DNA of 64,000 nt, taken from Geobacter sp. (GTDB taxonomy: Bacteria > Desulfobacterota > Desulfuromonadia > Geobacterales > DSM-12255). Under the pieces are notes generated by a model. That model was not told the DNA's origin. It made no database searches and saw only the letters and a program-made list of their open reading frames with translations. The stretch is from contig WKKR01000001.1 in NCBI GenBank assembly GCA_009684525.1, positions 1,240,001 through 1,304,000 of the forward strand, written 5' to 3'. This document shows positions 46,057-54,284 of the stretch, piece after piece. The stretch's first letter is position 1. Each line of letters starts with the position of its first letter. Both the position numbers and the translations under genes were made by a program.

Positions 46057-46416
46057 TTAGTCGACTGGGTTATTTTTTGTTTCTACATCGAAGATCGACA
46101 TGAGCGTCTCCGGTGTATAGGTGCAAACTTGAGTTTTTGTACCAGTTTTTCCCTTGTACACCCATTCGACTTTATCGCCGGCAGTCTCGTGCATTAATTT
46201 TACGCGTACTCCAGCAATCCTTTTCAACTCATTCCACATGTCATCCATGGTCAGCAATTCAAAGCCTTCCAATTCTTTGTTACTGCCGGCATTTTCGATG
46301 AATCGTTCAATCAGTTCGTAATCAAGGAAATCATCTTCTTTTCTCCACCACTTTACAAAGTGATGGTTCTCGTTACGCCGCTCTTCAATCATCTTCAAAA
46401 TTTCACTTTCTCTCAC
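46057..46416 (-). CDS. Hypothetical acidic protein
   Basis: An unrecognised 119-residue soluble protein with GTG start at 46416 behind a near-perfect ribosome site (AGGAGGTGTAGC). The N-terminal half is helical and charged (EILKMIEERRNENHHFVKWWRKEDDF in pieces), and the second half has a strand-rich segment with VEWVYKGKTGTKTQVCTYTPE. No signal peptide, membrane helix or metal motif. It lies between the aconitase unit and the NO-defence operon. Confidence 0.65.
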   Translation of the reverse strand: MRESEILKMIEERRNENHHFVKWWRKEDDFLDYELIERFIENAGSNKELEGFELLTMDDMWNELKRIAGVRVKLMHETAGDKVEWVYKGKTGTKTQVCTYTPETLMSIFDVETKNNPVD

Positions 46417-46518
46417 GCTACACCTCCTGTTTTAATTATAACCCGGATTTGCCGGGAGCCGGCTCAGTTCGGATCGAAATGTTCAAGCGCCACCTTCCAC
46501 CACCACCGCTCACATTGT

Positions 46519-46734
46519 CTACTTGGGGAGATACAACATAAATTCCCTGAGTTTGTCCAATGCCTTTTCTATTTCGGTAAGGTTTGCTCCAAGTTGCTGC
46601 AAATCAATCGGATTCAATTGAGGTGCGAACTCTTGGATTATCGCAATTTGCTCCGACAACACATCATTCGTTCTAAAGTGTTCCTCTGACAGACATAAAT
46701 TCGAGTGAGTATTTATCTTCTCGTTTCCTTTCAT
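46519..46734 (-). CDS. Small helical hypothetical protein
   Basis: A 71-residue, mostly helical protein (QLNPIDLQQLGANLTEIEKAL) with a strong GGGGGAG site before ATG 46734. No known family. It starts 43 bases after the ferredoxin at the end of the NO reductase operon and may be its last member. Confidence 0.55.
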   Translation of the reverse strand: MKGNEKINTHSNLCLSEEHFRTNDVLSEQIAIIQEFAPQLNPIDLQQLGANLTEIEKALDKLREFMLYLPK

Positions 46735-46776
46735 GTCTCCCCCTTTGAATATTCGAAATGGTATTTATGTAGCTAT

Positions 46777-46983
46777 CTAGCAGACGCAAGTTTCCTTCCA
46801 GAAGATGCAAGTTACTGGGCAGGCTGCAATGGCCTGAAGTTGAATTTCCTCTTCCGTAGCACCATTTGGATCAAAACATTCTGCTTTGCCATGATCGTTC
46901 AAATGGAATACGTCGGGGAGGTTGTTGATACAAATTCCGCAACCAATACACATGTCTTGTTCAACAAATGGTTCTTTTGCCAT
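46777..46983 (-). CDS. 4Fe-4S ferredoxin (last gene of the NO-reductase operon)
   Basis: A 68-residue ferredoxin with one cluster: C-x2-C-x2-C in CIGCGIC (residues 13-19) and the distal Cys in ACPVTC. It lacks the second cluster motif. It ends CVC, two extra cysteines not found in the copy at 50.0 kb. It follows the quinol NO reductase gene by 35 bases and has a good ribosome site (AAAGGAGAA). Confidence 0.9.
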   Translation of the reverse strand: MAKEPFVEQDMCIGCGICINNLPDVFHLNDHGKAECFDPNGATEEEIQLQAIAACPVTCIFWKETCVC

Positions 46984-47018
46984 GGTTGTTCTCCTTTTTC
47001 TTTAATTCAACCGCTATG

Positions 47019-49298
47019 TCACATTGGTGATATTCTCTTCATGGTTCGCCAGGTCAGGACCGACGCAACAAGCAATGGAAATACACCCAGACCGACAAAG
47101 ACAAGGTCACCTGGCATACGCAGCCATTCAATCATGCGAGGGATTTTACCTTGCAGAAACCCCGCCCCTCGGGCATGCCAGTAACCATTTTTGAGGACGT
47201 CAATAAACTGGAGCACCCCGCCGGGAAATAAATTGGTCACTACCATCAGAGCCAGGCCGATGTTTAGACCCCAGAAGGAAACTTTGATGAATTTTTCCGG
47301 ACGTACCCATTGTTCATCAGTCAACACCTGCCGCAAGGCAAAAACTATCAGAGCAACGGCGAGCATGCCGAATACCCCCATCATTGCCGCGTGCCCATGG
47401 TTTGGCGTGAGCATGGTGCCAACCTCGAAGTAACTGATAATAGGGAGATTGATGAGAAAGCCGAAGACGCCGGCGCCAACAAAATTCCAGAAACCGACGG
47501 CAATCAGAAAGTAAAAGGTCCATTTGTGTGGTATTGCGATGGACTTGTTGCAGATATCGCAATTCCCTTTGGTCAGTTTGACGAAGTCCCAAGCATCCAA
47601 AGTTAAAAGAGTAAGCGGCACCACTTCCATGGCGGAGAAGACCGCTGCAAGTGCCATGGTGATGTTCGCTTGCCCAGTCCAGTACCAGTGGTGACCAGTA
47701 CCGACAATGCCGCTCCCCAGGTAGAGTATTGCATCCAGGTAAACGACCCGGGCCGCCGTCTTATGGGAAACAATGCCGAGCTTGTAGAAGATGAGGGCCA
47801 CCATGACTGTTACGAAGACTTCAAAGAAACCCTCTACCCAAAGATGGATGATCCAGAACCGCCAGGTATCGACAACTGAGAAATGGCTGGTGCTTCCAAA
47901 GAACATGGCGGGAAGATAGAAGAGTGGAATAGCGATAGCCGCGTACAGAAACAAAGATGAAATTTCGCTCTGTTCGCTATCACACCTTGCAGGCGCTATC
48001 GCCCTGAACAACAGAACGACCCATCCTGCCAGACCTGCAGCCAACATTATCTGCCAGGCGCGTCCAAGGTCCAGGTACTCCCACCCCTGGTGCCCGAACC
48101 AGAACCAGAATTTGCCAAGGAGCTGGTTAATGCCGAGCAACTCCCCCACAAGACTTCCGGTAACGACCAAAACTAAAGCGCAAAATAACAGATTAATACC
48201 GCCTACCTGCCCTTTGGGATCCTTCCCGCCCAGAGATGGTGCGAGGAACAAGCCGCCGGCGACATAGGCGGTCGCGATCCAGAAAATCGACAACTGTAAG
48301 TGCCAGGTCCGGACAATATTGCTCGGAAGTAGCGTCGAGAGATCAATACCCAAAAAACCGGCCGGGTCTGCCCGGTAATGTACCGTGGCACCGCCAACCA
48401 ACGCCTGAATTAAAAAGAGGAGTACTGCAACTAGAAAATACTTGATGGTTGCCCGCTGGCTTTTCGTAGTAACACCGGGCAGCATCTGCGGATGAACATG
48501 CTCCCCCTTTTCCTTCCACCCCAGAAAATCGAACTTACCACAGGCAAACAGGACGGCGGCGGTCCCGGCCAGGAGCGAGATCAGAGAGAAGGCGCTCCAC
48601 AAGACCGCGTCGCTGGTCGGTGTGTTGCCGACCACCGGGTCGTAGGGGAAGTTATTAGTGTAGGAATATGTCTGGCCGGGACGGTTGACGACTGATGCCC
48701 AGGCTGTCCAAGCAAAAAAAGCCGTGAGCTGCTCAAGTTCAACCGGGGCTTTGATGTACTTTGCCGGAAGACCGGCATTCCCAGCTGGCACGGAAAAATA
48801 CTCTGCCCATTTCGTTATTTGCTGTCGGTACGAAGCAGACTCAATCTGGGTGATGGGTAATGTTTCTGTTTGTGAATCATAACGGTTCTGTTTAAGCCAT
48901 TGTGCGGTTTCCGCATTAATCAGATCACGTTCGTTGTTGGAGAGATCCTGCAAGTTACGCTTGAATCGTTGTTGGGCAAGCATCGATCCAATATCGACGG
49001 AAAGCGCATGGAGATACTCGGCTGAAAAATCTGGCCCGAGGTATGCACCATGCCCCCAGACAGTCCCGTTTTCCATCAGGCCGTACTTGAGAAACACCTG
49101 TTGGCCGGCAAGAATGTCATTTCGGGTGAAGACCGTCTCACCAGCAGGTCCAACAACTTTACCCGGGATTGGCGGGGCGTCCTGATAACTTCTAACTGCC
49201 AACCAGATCAAAATCGTGAAGCCCATGATCATGACAAGGATTAGGGCATTTCTCCACCAAGGGGAGAGAGTTTCAATCGGCAGTATTTTATCAGTCAT
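47019..49298 (-). CDS. norZ: Quinol-dependent nitric oxide reductase (single subunit)
   Basis: A 759-residue, 14-helix enzyme of the heme-copper superfamily that reduces 2 NO to N2O using quinol; the N-terminal 220 residues form the external domain fused in qNor. Metal ligands are intact: HLQLSIFW, HLWVEGFFEVF (His and the catalytic Glu) and GTGHHWYW (His pair). These argue against an NO dismutase, which has altered ligands here. At the quinol site the usual HYxxE reads HYRAD, a conservative Glu-to-Asp change. It follows the monooxygenase-fold gene and precedes a ferredoxin. The role is NO detoxification alongside nitrate ammonification. Confidence 0.95.
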   Translation of the reverse strand: MTDKILPIETLSPWWRNALILVMIMGFTILIWLAVRSYQDAPPIPGKVVGPAGETVFTRNDILAGQQVFLKYGLMENGTVWGHGAYLGPDFSAEYLHALSVDIGSMLAQQRFKRNLQDLSNNERDLINAETAQWLKQNRYDSQTETLPITQIESASYRQQITKWAEYFSVPAGNAGLPAKYIKAPVELEQLTAFFAWTAWASVVNRPGQTYSYTNNFPYDPVVGNTPTSDAVLWSAFSLISLLAGTAAVLFACGKFDFLGWKEKGEHVHPQMLPGVTTKSQRATIKYFLVAVLLFLIQALVGGATVHYRADPAGFLGIDLSTLLPSNIVRTWHLQLSIFWIATAYVAGGLFLAPSLGGKDPKGQVGGINLLFCALVLVVTGSLVGELLGINQLLGKFWFWFGHQGWEYLDLGRAWQIMLAAGLAGWVVLLFRAIAPARCDSEQSEISSLFLYAAIAIPLFYLPAMFFGSTSHFSVVDTWRFWIIHLWVEGFFEVFVTVMVALIFYKLGIVSHKTAARVVYLDAILYLGSGIVGTGHHWYWTGQANITMALAAVFSAMEVVPLTLLTLDAWDFVKLTKGNCDICNKSIAIPHKWTFYFLIAVGFWNFVGAGVFGFLINLPIISYFEVGTMLTPNHGHAAMMGVFGMLAVALIVFALRQVLTDEQWVRPEKFIKVSFWGLNIGLALMVVTNLFPGGVLQFIDVLKNGYWHARGAGFLQGKIPRMIEWLRMPGDLVFVGLGVFPLLVASVLTWRTMKRISPM

Positions 49299-49390
49299 TT
49301 CCGTCCCTTCTTGTACTACTTAAACAGGTGATTCATTTTATTTAGAAGATAAGATATTTCAGTTACCATCTGTTTTATTATTCACACCCC

Positions 49391-49681
49391 TTACCCAATA
49401 ATTACTTCGTAAAACTTGGGAGATGCGCTGCCGTCGAACAATAGTCCGACGCGCTTGCCAGCTTCGATGTGGGCCGGGCTCTCATGCATGACCATGAAGC
49501 TTTCCCGGCTCTCGTGCTCCACAATGGCCGCATAGTTGCCACTCTCCATGGGCTTTAAAAGGCGCCGCCCAATAAATCCTTTGAAATTCCCAAACTCCTT
49601 GTTTGTATCTGCAAACCACTCCCTGAAAGCGGCATCCTTTCCCTCTTTAATGGGTGGGAAATTGATAATGACAACAAACAT
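49391..49681 (-). CDS. Antibiotic-biosynthesis-monooxygenase-fold protein
   Basis: A 96-residue dimeric ferredoxin-like-fold protein of the ABM family (MFVVIINFPPIKEGKDAAFREWF, FKGFIGRRLLKP, YAAIVEHESRESF). Relatives include heme-degrading IsdG-type enzymes and small quinone oxygenases. It has an AAAGGAGG ribosome site at ATG 49681 and lies between the rubredoxin and NO reductase genes, so it may act on heme or on NO adducts. That role is inference from context. Confidence 0.8.
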   Translation of the reverse strand: MFVVIINFPPIKEGKDAAFREWFADTNKEFGNFKGFIGRRLLKPMESGNYAAIVEHESRESFMVMHESPAHIEAGKRVGLLFDGSASPKFYEVIIG

Positions 49682-49720
49682 GGCAAATACCTCCTTTATA
49701 AACAGTTACCTTTTATATCA

Positions 49721-49743
49721 GGCCCTGACAGTTGATCAGGGCC
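49721..49743 (-). terminator. Hairpin after the second rubredoxin
   Basis: GGCCCTGA - CAGTTGA - TCAGGGCC: 8-bp perfect arms with a 7-base loop, between the rubredoxin and the ABM gene. The T-tract is weak, so it may only attenuate transcription into the NO reductase part of the operon. Confidence 0.6.
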
Positions 49744-49777
49744 ATCATTGGATAATACGTCGAATCAAAAACTCCCT

Positions 49778-49936
49778 TTATAGCTCCTCAAAGGAATCTT
49801 TTCCGGCACCACACTCAGGGCAGACCCACTCAGCCGGAAGATCTTCGAAAGCGGTTCCGGGTGCAATCCCATGCTCCATGTCTCCGACAGCCGGATCATA
49901 CACATACTGGCAGATGGTACATTGCCAACTCTTCAT
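49778..49936 (-). CDS. Rubredoxin (second)
   Basis: A 52-residue rubredoxin with iron motifs [10 protein letters not shown] and CPECGAG. ATG 49936 follows CAAAGGAGA. It is encoded between a ferredoxin (28 bases upstream) and the ABM/NO reductase genes and is about three quarters identical in motif regions to the copy at 33.5 kb, which also follows a ferredoxin gene. It is a likely electron donor within the NO-defence operon. Confidence 0.93.
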   Translation of the reverse strand: MKSWQCTICQYVYDPAVGDMEHGIAPGTAFEDLPAEWVCPECGAGKDSFEEL

Positions 49937-49964
49937 ATTTTCTCCTTTGGCTACGATTTACACT

Positions 49965-50159
49965 TCACTCTTCCCAATGGATACACGATACAGGGCATAT
50001 ATCGATGGCATTGGCCTGGATTTCATCCTCGGTTGCAGCAGAGGAATCGAAACATTCCGCCTTGCCGCTATCATCAAAACGGAAGACATCGGGAAGGTTG
50101 TCAACACATAGTCCGCAGCTGATACATTCAGACTGATCAACCCATGCTTTTTTTGCCAT
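49965..50159 (-). CDS. 4Fe-4S ferredoxin (NO-defence operon)
   Basis: A 64-residue single-cluster ferredoxin: CISCGLC at residues 12-18 and the distal ligand in ICPVSC near 58. It is closely related to the frameshifted copy at 33.7 kb and to the one at 46.8 kb. AGGAGACGACA precedes the ATG. It follows the DUF6448 gene by 71 bases. Confidence 0.92.
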   Translation of the reverse strand: MAKKAWVDQSECISCGLCVDNLPDVFRFDDSGKAECFDSSAATEDEIQANAIDICPVSCIHWEE

Positions 50160-50230
50160 TGTCGTCTCCTTGTGCTTGTGTCAGTTTTTCTTTTAAAATA
50201 ATTATCTCAACCCAACTGCTTGGTGCATGA

Positions 50231-50863
50231 TCAATGGCCATGCTCGTGTTTTTGAACCTCATGCTTTTTGTGGGCAGCCTCCCCATGATGCGCCGCATGT
50301 CCCTCCGCATCCATCTGCAAGCGCTCCACGTAATGGGTATACTCGACGTATGCCGCCACGTATTCTCGACCTTTCTGTACGCTCTCATCCTTGTGCTTGA
50401 GCGCTTCAGCCACCTTCTCGTATCTCTGGCGAATACCTTGGCTGACCGAATCGGTCACCATCTTTACCAAACTGTCGGGAGAGCCTCCGGCCAAAGCTTT
50501 GTCCGCCTCGGCGATAACCGGCTCCACTCCGCCTGCGGGCTTCAGCCCTGTGAAGGGTGCGCCTTCGCCAGCACGATGGATTTTTACCAGTAATTCGAAA
50601 AACTTCTTCTCCGCGGCTGGCTGCTGTTTCTTACCTTGTGCGGCGAGTGCTTTCTTGAATGCATCTTTAAGGCTTTTTTCATCTTTGCTCTGTACCCATT
50701 TGAGAACCGGTGTGACATCTTTGGTCTCCAGGGCCTTACGGGCATCTTGGACAACCGGGCCATCCATAGTGTCGCAATGAGCCACGGCAAACCGTGGGAC
50801 AAGCAGACTTAAGCAGGCAACAAAAACAACCGTGAGTCCGACAACTTTGTTAATCAGTTCCAT
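50231..50863 (-). CDS. DUF6448 exported protein, copy 2, predicted N-terminal His
   Basis: A 210-residue paralogue of the protein at 6288-6935. It has a clean signal peptide ending FAVA, so the mature protein should start HCDTMDGPVVQDA, like copy 1. Conserved blocks are LVKIHRAGEGA, PFTGLKPAGG and EYTHYVERL. The C-terminal tail is very His-rich (about 10 His in the last 30 residues, ending KHEHGH). It follows a TetR gene by 34 bases and heads the ferredoxin/rubredoxin/NO reductase genes. Ribosome site CAGGAGGAAATC is strong. A metal- or heme-binding periplasmic role in NO or copper stress is inferred; the family has no known function. Confidence 0.78.
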   Translation of the reverse strand: MELINKVVGLTVVFVACLSLLVPRFAVAHCDTMDGPVVQDARKALETKDVTPVLKWVQSKDEKSLKDAFKKALAAQGKKQQPAAEKKFFELLVKIHRAGEGAPFTGLKPAGGVEPVIAEADKALAGGSPDSLVKMVTDSVSQGIRQRYEKVAEALKHKDESVQKGREYVAAYVEYTHYVERLQMDAEGHAAHHGEAAHKKHEVQKHEHGH

Positions 50864-50897
50864 TTTGATTTCCTCCTGTAATGGTGTGTTGATAATT

Positions 50898-51500
50898 TTA
50901 ATCTTTATGAATTACTGCTCGTGCATAGTTTTTCCAAAGCCCCTCCGCATCATCGGTCAGTTTAGGGGAAAAATTATTCATCAACCACCGCGTGACAGCA
51001 AAGTGGATAGTGCCAATGAACATGCTGGTGATTGCCTGCGAGTCCATTTCAGCATCAAGCGCGCCAATCTTCTGTCCTTGTTCAACTATTTGCTTGATCC
51101 CTTGGAAATACATTAAAATAGTATTTTTCACCCTTGCTCGAAGATTTTCATTCGACACAATCGTTTCTTCTGAGAAAATTGTTCTTGGTATACCGACATT
51201 CCCTTCTATGTACATAAGGTGGCGTTTAAATGTGATTTCCAGTTTTTGTAGTGGATCACTAACTTCTGCCACGGCATTCAGTATCGCTACCAAGTCGTTC
51301 CCGATCTTGTCGATTACCGATTTGATTATTTCTTCCTTGTTTCGGAAATGCCGGTAAAGGTTCCCTTCGGAAATGCCTGTCGCAGAGGCAATCTCAACCG
51401 TAGTAGCACCGTTTACCCCCTTCTGCCCTATGACATGCAAGGCAGCCTCGGTTATCTGCTGTTGTCTTACCTCAGTTGATTCCCGCCTTCTTTTAGTCAT
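50898..51500 (-). CDS. TetR-family regulator at the head of the NO-defence operon
   Basis: A 200-residue TetR regulator nearly collinear with the one at 16.5 kb: TEVRQQQITEAALHVIGQKG, helix-turn-helix VEIASATGISEGNLYRHFRNKEEI, and matching ligand-domain segments (FKRHLMYIE, SMFIGTIHF). It is the first gene of the DUF6448-Fd-Rd-ABM-norZ run, all in one direction. A probable operator (site C) lies 14 bases upstream of the start codon. Unlike hcp and nar, no FNR-type dyad precedes this operon, so TetR may be the main NO or redox switch here. The effector is unknown. Confidence 0.88.
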   Translation of the reverse strand: MTKRRRESTEVRQQQITEAALHVIGQKGVNGATTVEIASATGISEGNLYRHFRNKEEIIKSVIDKIGNDLVAILNAVAEVSDPLQKLEITFKRHLMYIEGNVGIPRTIFSEETIVSNENLRARVKNTILMYFQGIKQIVEQGQKIGALDAEMDSQAITSMFIGTIHFAVTRWLMNNFSPKLTDDAEGLWKNYARAVIHKD

Positions 51501-51513
51501 TTAAGCCCCTCTT

Positions 51514-51534
51514 GCAAGTGTGCGCTCACCTTAG
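51514..51534. promoter_or_regulatory. Probable TetR operator (site C)
   Basis: GCAAGTGTGCGCTCACCTTAG, a degenerate palindrome 14 bases upstream of the TetR start at 51500. The arm GCAAGTGNGC matches site B. Confidence 0.5.
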
Positions 51535-51862
51535 TTTACCACTAAGAAAACTCTGTGCAAGCGCAAATACGACGGCAATAAATTCAATATATTTGCCATG
51601 ACAACTAAATGAATTAATATCGATCCGTGAATATCTTGCCTAACCTACTTCGACTACAGCGTCAATTGACTCCTATTGTTATCTATGCTATATTTTTAAA
51701 AATTGTTTATCAAATTAGGAAGTCACCTCTTATGTTGTCGAACATTCTCTTCAAAACTAAACCAACCATTTGCTTGATTGAAATCGTACCGGTTCGTCAT
51801 TATGCACAGATTTTGCTTGTGCTGGAGGGAGATACTTAGTTTTTAAACCAGGTAAACCTAAC
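51535..51862. other. Gene-poor region upstream of an orphan terminator
   Basis: No convincing gene. A 70-codon plus-strand frame (51627-51839) has no recognisable content; a shorter internal start at 51732 (after AGGAAG) is possible. The region ends in a strong plus-strand terminator, so it may encode a small RNA. Confidence 0.35.
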
Positions 51863-51897
51863 CCCCCACCGGCACAAGCTAGTGGGGGTTTTTTTTT
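51863..51897 (+). terminator. Strong intrinsic terminator without an obvious gene
   Basis: CCCCCAC and GTGGGGG arms around a 12-base loop, followed by nine T residues on the plus strand. The only upstream plus-strand transcript would be from the gene-poor region 51.5-51.86 kb. It also insulates the MreB-like gene from upstream transcription. Confidence 0.8.
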
Positions 51898-51909
51898 AAG
51901 CTGTAAATT

Positions 51910-51928
51910 TCACTTGCTGAGCAAGTGA
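51910..51928. promoter_or_regulatory. Perfect 19-bp palindrome before the MreB-like gene (site D)
   Basis: TCACTTGCTGAGCAAGTGA, perfect arms TCACTTGCT / AGCAAGTGA around one G. The half-site AGCAAGTGA resembles the arms of TetR sites B and C. It lies 77 bases upstream of the chosen start at 52005. Confidence 0.65.
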
Positions 51929-52004
51929 TGACAGCAGTGCGTACTTGCGCATGCAACATAAAAACAGATCTCCGCTTCGTTCAGAACAATATAAAAGGAT
52001 TGCC

Positions 52005-52874
52005 ATGATACCCCTGTTCCACAGCGCGCACTGGCGTCAGCACATTGCGTTGGATGTTGGTACTGCGACAATACGAATTGCCACAGGACTGTCTCCTTTA
52101 ACGGAATACCCCTCTTTAATTGGGCTTAAACGGGCACTCTGCAACGGAGTGGTGGTGGATGGTGAGACTGTATCAAACATCCTGGAGCCACTTATGGATC
52201 GAGTACGTCGATTCGGCATTTTCAAACCGTGCGTTTTAGCCTGTGCCCCCAGCGATGCTCGCCAGGAAGAGCGACAATTACTAATCGACTCCATCATAAA
52301 CGCCGGTGCAGCTTCGGTGATGATCATACCTGAACCACTTGCCGCTGCCATTGGTGCAGGTCTCGATGTTTCGTCTCCGTACGCTCAGATGGTAATTGAT
52401 ATTGGGGAAGGAGTTACTGATTGTGCAATCATACGCTCAAGTAAAATTCGGACCACTTGCGCAATCAGAATCGGGTGTGATCAGATGCGCCGCGCGATCG
52501 TATCTACAGCAATTAGTTATGGATCTACTATTGACGATTCGCATTCAGATATGCTGATGCGTACCAACGGACTGTTGCGTTCGCCTGAACATGTAGGCAG
52601 TGTATTTACAAAGATGGCATTACTGCCGGTAATAGAAAAAATTGCCGCTACAATTGATTCATTTATGCGGGATCTACCTCATGACGTGGGTTGCGAGATC
52701 ATTGAGAACGGCATCTGTCTTACCGGCGGTGGGGCGTTGATTCCCGGAGTGCGAGATTATTTTGAACAGCGGACTGGCATCAGTACTACAATTGCCACCA
52801 ATCCCCGTGCCTCGGTAGCAGAGGGTGCGCGTGCCATTGTGCCGGTTATTCTGTTTTTAAATCTATGGAGATAG
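52005..52874 (+). CDS. MreB/Mbl-like actin homologue, divergent
   Basis: A 289-residue actin-fold protein of the MreB family, shorter than the usual 335-345. The phosphate-1 loop is IALDVGTATIRIATG, phosphate-2 is VIDIGEGVTDCAII, and the adenosine motif is LTGGGALIPGVRDY. The usual DPxxxVA.GAG near the end reads NPRASVAEGA. I start at ATG 52005 (AAAAGGATTGCC upstream); an earlier in-frame start at 51945 has no ribosome site. No mreC or mreD follows; rnk does. It is likely an accessory MreB, not the main cell-shape filament. Confidence 0.82.
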   Translation: MIPLFHSAHWRQHIALDVGTATIRIATGLSPLTEYPSLIGLKRALCNGVVVDGETVSNILEPLMDRVRRFGIFKPCVLACAPSDARQEERQLLIDSIINAGAASVMIIPEPLAAAIGAGLDVSSPYAQMVIDIGEGVTDCAIIRSSKIRTTCAIRIGCDQMRRAIVSTAISYGSTIDDSHSDMLMRTNGLLRSPEHVGSVFTKMALLPVIEKIAATIDSFMRDLPHDVGCEIIENGICLTGGGALIPGVRDYFEQRTGISTTIATNPRASVAEGARAIVPVILFLNLWR

Positions 52875-52933
52875 TTCTCAAGCAGCAACTGCAGATAACA
52901 ACTCTGCGACAAAAAACATTGGGGGGTTGCATC

Positions 52934-53362
52934 ATGAAAGAACGTACCAACAGCAGGCAGATATTTATCACGGATTTCGATTTGCAGCGATTGGAGGATT
53001 TGATTGAAAATGCGAGCAGCAAACCATCTCGTGATGGCAAATATCTGGAAGAACTGGGACAGGAACTGCTTAGAGCAGAAGTGGTAGCTCCATCTGGCAT
53101 CCCGCCCGATGTTATAACCATGAACTCACGAGTTTGCCTCACGGATATGGATTCTGGAGAAGACCTGGTCTATACGCTTGTATTTCCGGGTGATGCCAAT
53201 TTAGAAAGCGGCAAGATTTCAGTGCTTGCCCCGATTGGTACTGCCATGATCGGGTACCGCACCGGGGATCGAATCACGTGGCAAGTACCTAGTGGCATTA
53301 AAAAACTGAAGGTGAAACGCATCCTTTACCAGCCGGAAGCTGCCGGAGATTTCCATCTGTAG
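52934..53362 (+). CDS. rnk: Rnk/GreA-type nucleoside diphosphate kinase regulator
   Basis: A 142-residue protein of the Rnk group: an N-terminal coiled coil (about residues 10-50) and a C-terminal FKBP-like GreA domain (VVAPSGIPPDVITMNSRV, GKISVLAPIGTAMIGYR). Such proteins bind RNA polymerase and influence nucleoside diphosphate kinase expression. ATG 52934 follows a G-rich site 8 bases upstream. It lies 59 bases after the MreB-like gene and 54 before the LOG gene, as one plus-strand unit. Confidence 0.85.
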   Translation: MKERTNSRQIFITDFDLQRLEDLIENASSKPSRDGKYLEELGQELLRAEVVAPSGIPPDVITMNSRVCLTDMDSGEDLVYTLVFPGDANLESGKISVLAPIGTAMIGYRTGDRITWQVPSGIKKLKVKRILYQPEAAGDFHL

Positions 53363-53416
53363 TTGCAGCTGAACGCAAGAGCGAACAATCCTTATACGTT
53401 GGAGGATCAAGCTGAT

Positions 53417-54001
53417 ATGAAAATGATCTGTGTGTATTGCGGTTCCAATCCCGGAAGAGACTCAAGGTATGTCGAAGAAGCCTGTTCATTCGTTCGTGAA
53501 ATGACTGTACGTAACATCGGTCTGGTTTATGGAGGTGCGAGTATCGGCGTCATGGGGGCAATCGCTGACACTGTCCTGCATGAAGGCGGCGAGGTCGTCG
53601 GGGTCATTCCACAGAGTCTGGTTGACAAGGAAATTGCCCATAATGGATTGACCGAACTGAAAATTGTTGGCTCGATGCATGAACGGAAAGCACTTATGGC
53701 TGAGCTGTCTGACGGCTTCATAGCACTTCCTGGAGGTCTTGGAACGTTAGAGGAGATAATTGAAGTTCTCACGTGGGCACAACTAGGTTTTCATACAAAA
53801 CCGTGCGGCTTGTTAAACATTCTTGGATATTATGATGGGTTATCATCTTTTCTGAATCACGCCGTACACGAGCAGTTTATAAAAAAAGAACACCATTCAA
53901 TGCTCATTATTGAAAACAACCCTCAGCGACTTCTGAATCAATTTTTGGCATATAAATCTCCTCTGCAAATGAATAAATGGATCCAGCGTGATGGAATGTA
54001 A
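53417..54001 (+). CDS. LOG-family phosphoribohydrolase (TIGR00730)
   Basis: A 194-residue Rossmann-fold protein of the lysine decarboxylase-like LOG family. The motif PGGLGTLEE (near residue 110) and SMHERK (near 93) are the catalytic and nucleotide-binding signature of cytokinin riboside 5'-monophosphate phosphoribohydrolases. ATG 53417 follows GGAGG. In bacteria these enzymes cleave AMP or modified AMP; the local substrate is unknown. Confidence 0.9.
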   Translation: MKMICVYCGSNPGRDSRYVEEACSFVREMTVRNIGLVYGGASIGVMGAIADTVLHEGGEVVGVIPQSLVDKEIAHNGLTELKIVGSMHERKALMAELSDGFIALPGGLGTLEEIIEVLTWAQLGFHTKPCGLLNILGYYDGLSSFLNHAVHEQFIKKEHHSMLIIENNPQRLLNQFLAYKSPLQMNKWIQRDGM

Positions 54002-54116
54002 CTTTTACCAACAATGCTTTAAAAATCAATCCGTCTGATTCTCAAGGCATGTAAGTATGAATAGTTACAAAAATTAACGTCAGCATTTCAAGGTTAATTT
54101 TATATGATATTCAATT

Positions 54117-54185
54117 GCAGGAAATAAAACCATTGGTAAGATCGTTGCAGCTGATTTCCGGACAGCTAAGGTCTTTGAAAGCACA
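54117..54185 (+). pseudogene. Fragment of the 5' end of a ric gene
   Basis: Twenty-two codons on the plus strand read AGNKTIGKIVAADFRTAKVF plus ES, matching the N-terminal ScdA domain of the intact ric at 40.3 kb (TGNNTIGEIVAADFRTAKIF): about 17 of 22 positions agree. It has no start codon or continuation. The rest of 54002-54284 is gene-free. Confidence 0.75.
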
Positions 54186-54284
54186 TCGTTGAGTTCTGAG
54201 GGGTGTTTTTGACTTAACGCATAAACCAAACCGGACAATGCTGGCTTTTTATAAGTTAAATACAAATTACCAAGGATTGAATCA

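Noticed and set aside
47019-49298. NO dismutase instead of NO reductase
   Set aside because: The His pair and the Glu of the non-heme iron site are those of qNor; dismutases have replacements at these positions.
51627-51839. A 70-codon plus-strand protein before the orphan terminator
   Set aside because: No ribosome site at its start, no known domain and poor codon appearance; a small RNA is at least as likely.
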